From: Elusimicrobiales bacterium
Lineage (GTDB): Bacteria > Elusimicrobiota > Elusimicrobia > Elusimicrobiales > UBA9959
Reading direction: 5' to 3'
DNA: 46,255 nucleotides
NCBI GenBank assembly: GCA_023701245.1
Contig: JAMPXK010000015.1
Span: 1-46,255, forward strand
A program made the translations under genes and the position numbers. Below the pieces are notes generated by a model that ran no database searches, was not told the DNA's origin, and worked only from the letters and a program-made list of their open reading frames with translations. Of the stretch, positions 39,720-46,255 are shown piece after piece; the first letter of the stretch is position 1; every line of letters starts with the position of its first letter.

Positions 39720-40520
39720 CTAAAACCTGCGGCTGAACCCTGCGCTTAGCCCCGTATCGGGGCTGCCGTCGGAAAGGCCCAGCGTCAGCCCGGCGGTTAA
39801 CTGGGTGCCGGGCGCCGGATCGTAAGAAAGCGTGACGCCCAGGCTGCGGGGATCGTCGTTGCCGTCCACTATGGCGGTCTGGGTCTCGAACAGCACGGTA
39901 AGCCCCAGGCCCCCGCGCAGCTGCCGGTAAAAGCCCGTGTCCAGCGCAAGCTGGTTATTGAACTCCGCCCCGGTCGGCTCGCCTATAAGGGTATAATAGC
40001 CGTCTGCCAGCAGGGTCCAGCCCGGAGAGACCAGCTTGGAGAATTCCAGCCCCGCCCCGATGTCCGCCTCTCCCGTGCCCAGGCCCTCATCCTCGTCGGC
40101 GGTGGGCAGCTTCAGCTTGGCCGCCAGGGCCAGGCCGTAGGAGTTTGCTTCCTCCTCCCTGAGCGTGTACCCGCCGCGCAGCATAACGTCGCCAAGGCCG
40201 GACCTGGCTGAACCTGCCCCCCCGGTCCCGCGCGTCCCGCGCACCGGCTTGCCGTCCACCCAGGTCACATCCCCGGTCGAGCTGAGGCTCAGATAAGGCA
40301 CCGTCACCGACAGGTCGTAGCCGGTGTAGTAACGTTTCAGCGTGAACGGGATGTAGACGGAATCAGTGCGCTCCGAAGTGCCGTACTTACCGGAGTCGGC
40401 CTGGACCGAAGTGCTGAATTTCCAGTCGGCGGCCACGGCCGCGACAGGCAGCGCGGCGCAGGCCATCAAAGCCGCCAGCCCCCGCCAGGAAATAAGGCGT
40501 TTCATGGAAACAGGATTCAT
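39720..40520 (-). CDS. Outer membrane beta-barrel protein
   Basis: This 266-residue protein has a signal peptide (about 6-31) and mature sequence dominated by amphipathic strands with alternating hydrophobic residues (DWKFSTSVQAD, YDLSVTVPYLSLSS, GLGDVMLRGGYTLR, LGVTLSYDPAPG). It ends with a C-terminal aromatic residue, GFSRRF, the signal recognised by the Bam complex. It resembles the transporter-like barrels annotated as MetA-pathway or DUF3187 proteins, but the solute is unknown. The ATG at 40520 follows an AAGGGG site; a second ATG five codons later lacks one. Confidence 0.75.
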   Translation of the reverse strand: MNPVSMKRLISWRGLAALMACAALPVAAVAADWKFSTSVQADSGKYGTSERTDSVYIPFTLKRYYTGYDLSVTVPYLSLSSTGDVTWVDGKPVRGTRGTGGAGSARSGLGDVMLRGGYTLREEEANSYGLALAAKLKLPTADEDEGLGTGEADIGAGLEFSKLVSPGWTLLADGYYTLIGEPTGAEFNNQLALDTGFYRQLRGGLGLTVLFETQTAIVDGNDDPRSLGVTLSYDPAPGTQLTAGLTLGLSDGSPDTGLSAGFSRRF

Positions 40521-40667
40521 CTTCCCCCCTTACTGCACTACTCACCGCTCAATCAATACCCTAGCTCTTGCCGGCTAACGGCCGCAATCCGTAATTGTAC
40601 GGCACCGGGAGAGGCCAGGGGCCTTCAAGCAGGTTAACCCGGCCGGGATTATTGGAGGGAGTCTTGG

Positions 40668-40702
40668 AAAAAAAGAACCCCGGGGCGGCCCGGGGCTCTT
40701 TT
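40668..40702 (-). terminator. Intrinsic terminator of the CoA-transferase/thiolase operon
   Basis: On the minus strand a GC-rich stem (CCCCGGG paired with CCCGGGG) flanked by A/T pairs is followed by a run of T residues (plus-strand A-run at 40668-40674). It lies 15 bases after the thiolase stop. Confidence 0.8.
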
Positions 40703-40717
40703 TCACTTCAGTAAGGC

Positions 40718-41899
40718 TTACTGCCGCTCGACGCAGATGGCGATGCCCATGCCGCCGCCTATGCAGAGGGTCGCGAGACCTTTCTTCACGTTGCGCTTCT
40801 TCATCTCGTGGAGCAGCGTCACCAGGATGCGCGCGCCGGACGCGCCCACCGGGTGACCGAGGGCGATGGCGCCGCCGTTCACGTTGACGATGTCCTTGTT
40901 GAAGCCGAGCTCCTTGGCCACGGAGAGGCTCTGGGCCGCGAAGGCTTCGTTGGCTTCGATGAGTTCAACGTCCTTCAGCTGCCAGTTGGCCTTCTTGAGG
41001 GCTTTGCGCACGGCTTCGGCCGGGCCTATGCCCATTATGGAGGGGTCCACGCCGGCCCAGGCGTAGGAGACTATCTTCGCCATGGGCTTAAGGCCGTGCT
41101 TCTTCACCGCGTCGGCGGAGGCCACCAGCACGGCGGCCGCGCCGTCGTTGATGCCGGAAGCGTTGGCGGCGGTAACGGAGCCGTCCTTCTTGAACGCGGG
41201 GCGGAGTTTCGCCAGGCCCTCGGCGGTCACGCCGGCCTTGGGATACTCGTCCTTCGCGAAGGCTATGGGGTCCCCTTTGCGCTGCGGGATCATTACCGGG
41301 GCGATCTCGTCGGCAAAGCGGTTCTCTTTCAGCGCTTTCTCGGCCTTGTTCTGGGACTCGGCCGCGAACTTATCCTGCTCCTCGCGGGTGAGGTTATACT
41401 TGGTCACCAGGTTCTCGGCGGTCACGCCCATGTGGTAATTATTGAAGACGTCGGTCAGGCCGTCGCCTATCATGGAATCGATTATTTCGCCGTGGCCCAT
41501 CTTGTAGCCGGCGCGGGCTTTCTTGAGCAGGTAAGGAGCGTTGGTCATACTCTCGGCGCCGCCGGCTATGATCATTTCGGCGTCGCCGCACATGATGCTC
41601 TGCGCAGCGTTGGCCACGGTGCGCATACCGGAGCCGCACAGCATGTTGAGAGTCACCGCGGTCTTCTCCACCGGGATGCCCGCGCCCACGGCCACCTGCC
41701 GCGCCACGCCCTGGCCCTGGCCGGCCTGGTAAATGCAGCCCATCAGCACTTCGTCTATCTCGCCCGCGGGCACCTTGGTGCGCTCCAGCAGGGCTTTCGT
41801 CACCACTTTGCCCAGCTCCACGGCGCTGAAATCGGCCAGGCTGCCCCCGAAGCTGCCTATCGCCGTCCGTACGCCGTCCACTATAAAGACTTCTTTCAT
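40718..41899 (-). CDS. Acetyl-CoA C-acetyltransferase (thiolase)
   Basis: This 393-residue biosynthetic-type thiolase has the nucleophilic Cys in NMLCGSGMRTV, GAESMTNAPYL, ANEAFAAQ, the His in GGAIALGHPVGASGAR, and the second Cys in LCIGGGMG. It condenses two acetyl-CoA to acetoacetyl-CoA, or cleaves it in the other direction. A GGAGGAG site precedes the ATG by six bases. With the upstream CoA-transferase and TetR regulator it forms an operon for short-chain acyl-CoA metabolism, such as acetoacetate, butyrate or 4-hydroxybutyrate use or formation. The other enzymes of those routes are not in the window. Confidence 0.94.
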   Translation of the reverse strand: MKEVFIVDGVRTAIGSFGGSLADFSAVELGKVVTKALLERTKVPAGEIDEVLMGCIYQAGQGQGVARQVAVGAGIPVEKTAVTLNMLCGSGMRTVANAAQSIMCGDAEMIIAGGAESMTNAPYLLKKARAGYKMGHGEIIDSMIGDGLTDVFNNYHMGVTAENLVTKYNLTREEQDKFAAESQNKAEKALKENRFADEIAPVMIPQRKGDPIAFAKDEYPKAGVTAEGLAKLRPAFKKDGSVTAANASGINDGAAAVLVASADAVKKHGLKPMAKIVSYAWAGVDPSIMGIGPAEAVRKALKKANWQLKDVELIEANEAFAAQSLSVAKELGFNKDIVNVNGGAIALGHPVGASGARILVTLLHEMKKRNVKKGLATLCIGGGMGIAICVERQ

Positions 41900-41939
41900 T
41901 TTATTCTCCTCCGTTAAGTTAATAAAGAAATACCGAAAA

Positions 41940-43271
41940 TTACAGGTACCCCAGTTTTTCCGCCTGCTGCCTCAACTCCGCGCGGAAATCGGGGTGGGCC
42001 ACGTTTATCAGGGCGGTAGCCCTTTCGCGCACGGTGCGGCCGCGCAGCCGCGCAATGCCGAACTCGGTCACGATGTTGTCCGTGTTGGCCCTGTGCAGGG
42101 TAACGGCCGTGCCGGGGGCCAGCGTGGGCACTATGCAGGACACCGTTCCCTTCTTGGCGGTGGCGCGGCAGGCTATGATGGATTTACCCAGGCCGTCGTA
42201 AGCTTCTTTCGCGCCTACGGCGGTGTCGGTCTGGCCGCCGGTGCCGGAATACTGGACGGGGCCTATGGATTCGCTGGCCACCTGGCCGGTCAGGTCCACG
42301 GTAAGGCAGGTGTTGATGGACACCATGCGCGAGTTCTGCCGGATCACGGCCGGGTCGTTCACCCAGGCGCCGCGGCGGAACTCCACGGCGGGGTTCTCGT
42401 GCAGCCAGTCGTAAAGTTTCCGCGAACCCATGGCGAAAGTGCAGACGAACTTGTCCTTGAGCAGGGCTTTGCGCTTGTTGGTGACCACGCCGGCCTCGTA
42501 GAGCTCCATCATGGAGTCCACCATCATCTCGGTGTGCACGCCCAGGTCCTTCTTGCCCTTGAGGGCGAGCGCGCAGGCGTTGGGGATGCCGCCTATGCCC
42601 AGCTGGATGGTGGCGCCGTCGTCCACCAGCTCGGCGATATAGTTGCCTATGGTCGTCTCGGTAGCGTCCGGGTTGGGGGAGGGCAGCGAGGGGACTTCCT
42701 GGTCGTGCTCCACGAACCAGTCCACGTCGCTCACGTGCAGGTGCGTGTCGCCGAAGGTGCGCGGCAGGTTGCGGTTGACCTCCAGTATGACGGTGTCCGC
42801 CGCCTCTATCACGTCCTTCTCATAGGTAATGCCGAGGGAAAGGGAAACGAAACCCTTTGAGTCGGGCGGCGTGCAGGTGCCGAAGAAAATGTCGGGTTTG
42901 CGGGCCTGGATGCGGTCCGTGGCCGCGCGGTGCAGCATGTTGGGAACGTAGGTCACGGTGCCGGCGCCGGCGGCCAGCGCCTGGCGCGAACCCGGCGCGT
43001 GGAACCAGCTGGCCAGTTCGAAGTGGCCTTTCATCTCCGGCTTCATGTAGAAATCGTAGGGTTTAAGGGTCAGCACGGAAAAAACGCGGACGTCCTTCAC
43101 CCGGGGAGCGGCGGTGTGGAAGCGGCTCATGCAGCCTTGCGGCTCAGAGGCGCACTGGGCCACTATCACGTCGTCGCCGCTCTTTATCTTCGCGGCGGCC
43201 TCTTCGGCGGTTATCAGCTTTTCGGCGTAGGCGCTCTTGCGCGCGGGCCGCGTTTTTTCCAGCGTCATCAT
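41940..43271 (-). CDS. Acetyl-CoA hydrolase/CoA-transferase (4-hydroxybutyrate CoA-transferase-like)
   Basis: This 443-residue class I CoA-transferase has the N- and C-terminal halves of the acetyl-CoA hydrolase/transferase family. The catalytic Glu is expected in the ASESIG segment (GQVASESIGPVQYSG), and the oxyanion and CoA-binding glycines are in IQLGIGGIPNA and YSGTGGQTD. The length matches the 4-hydroxybutyrate or butyrate:acetate group, which exchanges CoA between acetyl-CoA and a short-chain acid. Two adjacent ATG codons overlap the stop of the TetR gene, so translation is coupled to the regulator. Substrate cannot be fixed by eye. Confidence 0.88.
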   Translation of the reverse strand: MMTLEKTRPARKSAYAEKLITAEEAAAKIKSGDDVIVAQCASEPQGCMSRFHTAAPRVKDVRVFSVLTLKPYDFYMKPEMKGHFELASWFHAPGSRQALAAGAGTVTYVPNMLHRAATDRIQARKPDIFFGTCTPPDSKGFVSLSLGITYEKDVIEAADTVILEVNRNLPRTFGDTHLHVSDVDWFVEHDQEVPSLPSPNPDATETTIGNYIAELVDDGATIQLGIGGIPNACALALKGKKDLGVHTEMMVDSMMELYEAGVVTNKRKALLKDKFVCTFAMGSRKLYDWLHENPAVEFRRGAWVNDPAVIRQNSRMVSINTCLTVDLTGQVASESIGPVQYSGTGGQTDTAVGAKEAYDGLGKSIIACRATAKKGTVSCIVPTLAPGTAVTLHRANTDNIVTEFGIARLRGRTVRERATALINVAHPDFRAELRQQAEKLGYL

Positions 43272-43900
43272 GCCTTCCCCTTGAGTATGCCCCGCTTGAA
43301 CACGCGGGCGAACAGTTTAACGGCTTCCGTATCCGGCAGCCCGTAATGCCCCTTCACCTTGAAGAGCTTCTCCATCACGAAATAGTTGTAGTAGTTCCAG
43401 GAGACCATCATCAGCGCCGCGACCGGGTCCACGTCAGGGGCTATTTTTTCCAGCGCGGAGCCGCCGCGGACCTTGATGGCCTGGGCGTAACCGGCGCGCA
43501 TGTTGGCGAAGATCCGGGCCACGTGCTTGGCGCCGAACTCCACTACGTCCACATATATAAGGAGAATATAGGTGGAGAACTTCTCTATGGTATCGCGGGA
43601 AGCGAAACCCAGGGCCTCTATATTGTCGGGGAAGGAGGTCTCCAGCAGCGCCTTGATGAGCGGCTGGTCGGGGCGGAAGTACTCTTTCTCGTAGGTTTCC
43701 AGCAGCGACACGAAAATAGCTTCTTTAGTGGTGAAATAGTTGTAGATATTGCCCAGCGATACTCCCGCCTCGGCCGCGATATCGCGGGTGGACGTGCCGT
43801 GGAATCCCTGGCGGGTGAACAGCTTGGCCGCTGCCGCCAGGATGCGCGCCTGGTTGGCGCCGGCGGCGTGTTTCTTGCTCTTTGTCGCGGTTTTTGACAT
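43268..43900 (-). CDS. TetR-family regulator of the CoA-transferase operon
   Basis: This 210-residue protein has a basic N terminus and a classical TetR DNA-binding domain (ILAAAAKLFTRQGFHGTST, with the recognition helix SLGNIYNYFTTKEAIF), then an all-helical ligand-binding domain. It is the first gene of an operon with CoA-transferase and thiolase and should repress it, with a short acyl-CoA or fatty acid as a likely inducer. Its operator (43906-43921) and promoter (43928-43956) are visible just upstream, so it is autoregulated. There is no Shine-Dalgarno between the operator and the ATG, and the leader is only about 20 bases. Confidence 0.9.
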   Translation of the reverse strand: MSKTATKSKKHAAGANQARILAAAAKLFTRQGFHGTSTRDIAAEAGVSLGNIYNYFTTKEAIFVSLLETYEKEYFRPDQPLIKALLETSFPDNIEALGFASRDTIEKFSTYILLIYVDVVEFGAKHVARIFANMRAGYAQAIKVRGGSALEKIAPDVDPVAALMMVSWNYYNYFVMEKLFKVKGHYGLPDTEAVKLFARVFKRGILKGKA

Positions 43901-43905
43901 ATTAT

Positions 43906-43921
43906 GAACGAGCGTTCGTTC
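43906..43921. promoter_or_regulatory. TetR operator
   Basis: A perfect 16-base interrupted palindrome, GAACGA, GCGT, TCGTTC, lies between the promoter and the TetR ATG. It covers the predicted transcript start and the leader. The GAACGA half-site is typical of TetR regulators of fatty acid and efflux genes. Confidence 0.75.
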
Positions 43922-43927
43922 GTAGAT

Positions 43928-43956
43928 ATTCTACCACAACGCGCGCAACAGGTCAA
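43928..43956 (-). promoter_or_regulatory. Sigma70 promoter of the TetR/CoA-transferase/thiolase operon
   Basis: On the minus strand TTGACC (43956-43951) and TAGAAT (43933-43928) are separated by 17 bases. Start is predicted near 43921, at the edge of the TetR operator, so a bound repressor would block initiation. The -35 box directly follows the T-tract of the upstream gene's terminator. Confidence 0.75.
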
Positions 43957-43990
43957 CAAAAAAAGAAACCCCCGGCCTCCCGGGGGTTTC
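43957..43990 (-). terminator. Intrinsic terminator of the 44007-44705 gene
   Basis: An 11-base perfect stem (43965-43975 and 43980-43990, four-base loop) is followed on the minus strand by seven T residues. It lies 16 bases after the stop codon. Confidence 0.88.
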
Positions 43991-44006
43991 CCGCGCGCCG
44001 CCCGCC

Positions 44007-44705
44007 TTACCGCAGCTGGTAGCCGAGTATGGCGGAGGCCGCGGCCAGGCCCTCCTTGTTGGTGGAGTAGGAGTGCAGCTTCTGGCCGGCCTTCAGCTTG
44101 GCCGCCACGGCCGCCTTGAAATCAGCCTCTTCCACGTAGGCCCTGTAATAATAGGAATCGCTGTAAGAGTAGATCTCATCGAGATGTTTGCCGTTGAAGG
44201 TGTAGATAGTAAAGCTCTTGTCGGCGGGTGAGTAGAGCGTGATCCACGGGATCTTGACCCAGGTGTCCTCGCCCACGCCGTAGCGCAGGGCCTTGTCGTA
44301 GTAGGACCCGAGGTCCGGGTTGGGCCCCTGCACGGCCGCCTTGCAGGCCTGGGGCTGCGCGGCCTGCACTTCGCAGTCCAGCGTCAGCCAGCTCACATGC
44401 TCCACGTCCCCGATGCAGCGGGGGCAGGCCATCTCGTAGCCCGCGGTGAAGTCCACCGCGTAGCGGCCCGGGCCCGCTTCCGCGAACTTGCGCAGCTCCA
44501 GACGGCGCCTGGTGGTCTCCGCTTCCCCGTTCTGGGCGATGATCCCGTTTTCGTTGCTGCCACAGAAGTGAATTTGGTCGTTGATGACTGAAATTGTGTA
44601 GAATTCACCTTTAGACTTGTCCCTGCAGCCCAGGTTAAAGGCCGCGTTCGCGTTGACCGCGGCGCCGAGCGCCACCGAGAGAGTTACGAGCAGTAGTTTG
44701 TTCAT
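44007..44705 (-). CDS. Secreted Cys-containing protein of unknown function
   Basis: This 232-residue protein has a signal peptide (about 1-21, ending NANAAF). The mature part has several cysteines, among them GCRDKSKG, HFCGSN, ACPRCIGD (a CPRC pair) and LDCEVQ...QACKA, which could form disulfides or bind metal. The second half is rich in Tyr (YSYSDSYYYRAY). I do not recognise a family. It is transcribed divergently from a TetR gene across a 102-base gap containing a nested palindrome over its promoter, so it is probably the repressor's target. AAAGGA lies about 11 bases before the ATG. Confidence 0.68.
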   Translation of the reverse strand: MNKLLLVTLSVALGAAVNANAAFNLGCRDKSKGEFYTISVINDQIHFCGSNENGIIAQNGEAETTRRRLELRKFAEAGPGRYAVDFTAGYEMACPRCIGDVEHVSWLTLDCEVQAAQPQACKAAVQGPNPDLGSYYDKALRYGVGEDTWVKIPWITLYSPADKSFTIYTFNGKHLDEIYSYSDSYYYRAYVEEADFKAAVAAKLKAGQKLHSYSTNKEGLAAASAILGYQLR

Positions 44706-44742
44706 GACTGTTACCGTCCTTTAGTAAGGTTATAATCTATTA

Positions 44743-44772
44743 CCTAAATATTATACACTATAACCATTTAGG
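44743..44772. promoter_or_regulatory. Nested palindrome, probable TetR operator
   Basis: CCTAAAT (44743-44749) and ATTTAGG (44766-44772) enclose a second inverted repeat, TTATA (44751-44755) and TATAA (44759-44763). It lies between the -35 and -10 boxes of the secreted-protein promoter and extends past the -10 box, and is 35 bases from the start of the divergent TetR gene. The position suits a repressor site controlling both genes. Confidence 0.6.
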
Positions 44773-44778
44773 GCGCAA
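44750..44778 (-). promoter_or_regulatory. Promoter of the secreted Cys-containing protein
   Basis: On the minus strand TTGCGC (44778-44773) is followed after 17 bases by TATAAT (44755-44750). Start is predicted near 44743. The palindrome at 44743-44772 fills the spacer and covers the -10 box. Confidence 0.6.
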
Positions 44779-44807
44779 GTATTATTTTTCCGGGACAAGG
44801 AACTTCA

Positions 44808-45389
44808 ATGAAACTCACCACTAAAGACCGCCTGCACGAGGCCGCCCTGGAGTCCTACTCCAGGATAGGCGCTCACAACACCTCCTTCCAGCACCTGGCC
44901 GATTCCCTGGGCATCACCCAGGCGGCCATCTACAAATACTACCGCTCCAAGGACGACCTCATGACCGGGGCCATCCTCTACGCCGCCGACAGGGGCCGGG
45001 ACTTTATCCTGAACGGGGAGAACCCCAGGGACCCCGCGCTCAAGCGCCTCAAGTTCCAGATAACCAAAAACCTGGACTTCTGCCTGCACGACAGGCGCAA
45101 CTCCGTGGCGCTGCTGGTGATGCACTATTACGCGTCCTGCATACCGGCCGTGCTGAAACTGCACGAAGAGATGAACCGCCGCCGCACCGAGCGTATCGCC
45201 GTCTGCGTGCAGCAGGCCGTGCGCGAGGGCACGGTCCCGGCCGGCACGGACATCGACCGCGTCTCCGACCAGATCCACAGCCTGCTGCTGGGCGAAATGG
45301 TAAAGACCTACCTCTGGCCCGCCCGGGAAAAAGCCGAAGCCAGGGCAAAGAAGCTCTGGAGCGCGGTCTCCGCCATTCTCGGGCTCTGA
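44808..45389 (+). CDS. TetR-family regulator
   Basis: This 193-residue regulator has an N-terminal TetR helix-turn-helix (LADSLGITQAAIYKYYRSKDDLMTGA) followed by a helical ligand-binding domain. An AAGGA site lies seven bases before the ATG. It is unrelated by eye to the other TetR protein in its C-terminal half. It is divergent from a secreted protein gene and shares the intervening palindrome; it probably represses that gene and itself. The ligand is unknown. A bidirectional terminator follows. Confidence 0.88.
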   Translation: MKLTTKDRLHEAALESYSRIGAHNTSFQHLADSLGITQAAIYKYYRSKDDLMTGAILYAADRGRDFILNGENPRDPALKRLKFQITKNLDFCLHDRRNSVALLVMHYYASCIPAVLKLHEEMNRRRTERIAVCVQQAVREGTVPAGTDIDRVSDQIHSLLLGEMVKTYLWPAREKAEARAKKLWSAVSAILGL

Positions 45390-45402
45390 CCCCCGCCCCG
45401 CC

Positions 45403-45442
45403 ACAAATAAAAGAACCCCCTCTTGCGAGGGGGTTCTCTTTT
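45403..45442. terminator. Bidirectional intrinsic terminator
   Basis: An 11-base perfect stem (45412-45422 and 45427-45437, loop TTGC) is flanked by an A-rich stretch on the left and TCTTTT on the right. It ends the TetR gene on the plus strand and the DedA gene on the minus strand. Confidence 0.87.
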
Positions 45443-45450
45443 GGGCAGCG

Positions 45451-46116
45451 TCAGGCCCGCGCGGCGCGCCTGTGCCGGAGGTACTCCACCGCCCCCGGCA
45501 GCACGGACACCACGATGATCCCCATGATCACGACCGTAAAATTATTCTTCACCACCGGGATATTGCCGAAATAGTAGCCCGCCAGCGTAACGGAGAAGAC
45601 CCACAGCAGGCCGCCGGCCACGTTGTAGGCCAAAAATTTTCCATAGGTCATGGCGCCGACACCCGCCACAAAGGGGGCGAAGGTGCGCACGATAGGCACG
45701 AAGCGGGCTATGATGATTGTCTTGCCTCCGTACTTCTCGTAGAAAGCGTGCGTCTTCTGCAGGTATTCTTTCTTAAAGATCCTGGAATTTTCATAACCGA
45801 AGACCCTGGGCCCGATATAGTGTCCCACCGAATAGTTCACCGTGTCCCCGAGTATCGCGGCCGCCGACAGCAGGCCCAGCGTCAGCCCCAGCTCCAGGTA
45901 GCCGAGCCCGCAGAACGTGCCGATGGCGAACAAGAGCGAGTCCCCGGGCAGGATGGGCGTCACCACCAGGCCGGTCTCGCAGAAGATTATAAGGAAGAGG
46001 ATGAGGTAGGTCCAGGCGCCGTAAGCCTGTATTACGCCTCCCAGGTATTTGTCCAGGTGCAGCAGGACGTCGAAAGCGTGGACCAGGTAGCCGAACAAGG
46101 TTGATAGTATTTCCAT
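45451..46116 (-). CDS. DedA/SNARE-associated family membrane protein
   Basis: This 221-residue protein has five to six membrane segments and the DedA motifs [32 protein letters not shown] and [16 protein letters not shown], the last with the conserved Arg and Pro pair. DedA proteins are proton-coupled flippases or transporters of phospholipids or undecaprenyl phosphate in the inner membrane; several were recently shown to recycle the lipid carrier. Which lipid this one moves cannot be told. It is single, between two terminators. Confidence 0.92.
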   Translation of the reverse strand: MEILSTLFGYLVHAFDVLLHLDKYLGGVIQAYGAWTYLILFLIIFCETGLVVTPILPGDSLLFAIGTFCGLGYLELGLTLGLLSAAAILGDTVNYSVGHYIGPRVFGYENSRIFKKEYLQKTHAFYEKYGGKTIIIARFVPIVRTFAPFVAGVGAMTYGKFLAYNVAGGLLWVFSVTLAGYYFGNIPVVKNNFTVVIMGIIVVSVLPGAVEYLRHRRAARA

Positions 46117-46122
46117 AACCCC

Positions 46123-46150
46123 TAAAAAAAACTGCCGCTGTTACGCGGCA
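46123..46150 (-). terminator. Intrinsic terminator for a gene beyond the right edge
   Basis: On the minus strand a six-base stem (TGCCGC and GCGGCA, 46133-46150) is followed by eight T residues (plus-strand A-run at 46124-46131). It points leftward and ends 7 bases before the DedA ATG, so it should stop transcription entering from the right. Confidence 0.72.
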
Positions 46151-46161
46151 ATCTTTAAATC

Positions 46162-46180
46162 TGGTGGGTGGTACAGGATT
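46162..46180 (-). other. Fragment resembling a tRNA 3' end (possible attachment site remnant)
   Basis: The reverse complement of these 19 bases reads as the last part of a tRNA: three T-loop bases, CCTGT (T-stem), ACCACCC (acceptor strand), A and CCA. The sequence that should follow toward the anticodon (TTCGA loop, second T-stem strand) is missing, so this is not a whole tRNA. Such short duplicates mark integration sites of elements that recombine at tRNA genes. Right of it lies an imperfect GC-rich inverted repeat (46182-46193 and 46216-46226). No integrase gene is in the window. Confidence 0.4.
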
Positions 46181-46255
46181 TGGTCACGGGTCCTACGCTC
46201 GCCGTCGCTCGCTTCGGCCCGCGACCCCGGCTCGCCGCTGCGGGCTGCCGCCCTC

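Noticed and set aside
46162-46255. Complete tRNA gene at the right edge
   Set aside because: Only the last 19 bases match a tRNA; the T-loop and the rest of the cloverleaf are absent.

Overview
The window is a GC-rich stretch of a diderm (Gram-negative) bacterial chromosome. A near-complete lipid A pathway sits next to BamA and a Skp-like chaperone. The secreted protein at 13059-13784 has a 'TLTTYYPAPYG' segment after its signal peptide, a feature I associate with Elusimicrobiota and Omnitrophota. Elusimicrobiota is my best guess for the phylum, but this is an inference because no rRNA is present. Genes are packed tightly, with many ATGA or TGATG overlaps, so most of the window consists of translationally coupled operons.

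1-6.6 kb: an M20 (YgeY-type) amidohydrolase; a radical SAM gene coupled to a cysteine-desulfurase-like PLP enzyme; and a divergent pair of membrane-anchored SGNH hydrolases behind a near-consensus sigma70 promoter.

6.6-13.8 kb: an eight-gene minus-strand operon that looks like a divergent His-Xaa-Ser (Hxs) peptide-maturation system. In transcription order it encodes a secreted Cys/Gly-rich tail-fibre-like protein, an HxsD-like protein with a C-terminal extension, HxsB (radical SAM/SPASM), a second HxsD-like protein, HxsC (radical SAM), an A24 (prepilin-peptidase family) membrane protease and two more radical SAM enzymes. No His-Xaa-Ser repeat protein is present, so the substrate is probably different from the classical one. 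This is the most interesting locus in the window.

13.9-17.7 kb: a secreted barnase-type ribonuclease with its barstar inhibitor, then a plus-strand operon of a radical SAM enzyme and two U32-type proteins.

17.7-34.1 kb: a PIN-PhoH protein faces the envelope cluster bamA-skp-lpxD-lpxC-fabZ-lpxA-lpxI-DUF374 acyltransferase-Gfo/Idh oxidoreductase-lpxB-msbA. A ZIP transporter, a short Rel/SpoT enzyme and a GGQ release-factor-like rescue protein follow. Two long palindromic elements (17714-17845 and 23693-23822) share a conserved core, including a hairpin with compensatory base changes, but have unrelated arms. One of them lies inside the lpx operon.

34.1-46.3 kb: a YejM/PbgA-like sulfatase-fold membrane protein, a secreted alpha/beta hydrolase-like protein, RlmN, small secreted or outer-membrane proteins, a TetR-regulated CoA-transferase/thiolase operon with a visible promoter and operator, a second TetR divergent from a secreted protein with a nested palindrome between them, and a DedA membrane protein. 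The right edge holds a fragment identical in form to a tRNA 3' end. I found no intact rRNA or tRNA, no CRISPR array and no transposase gene.
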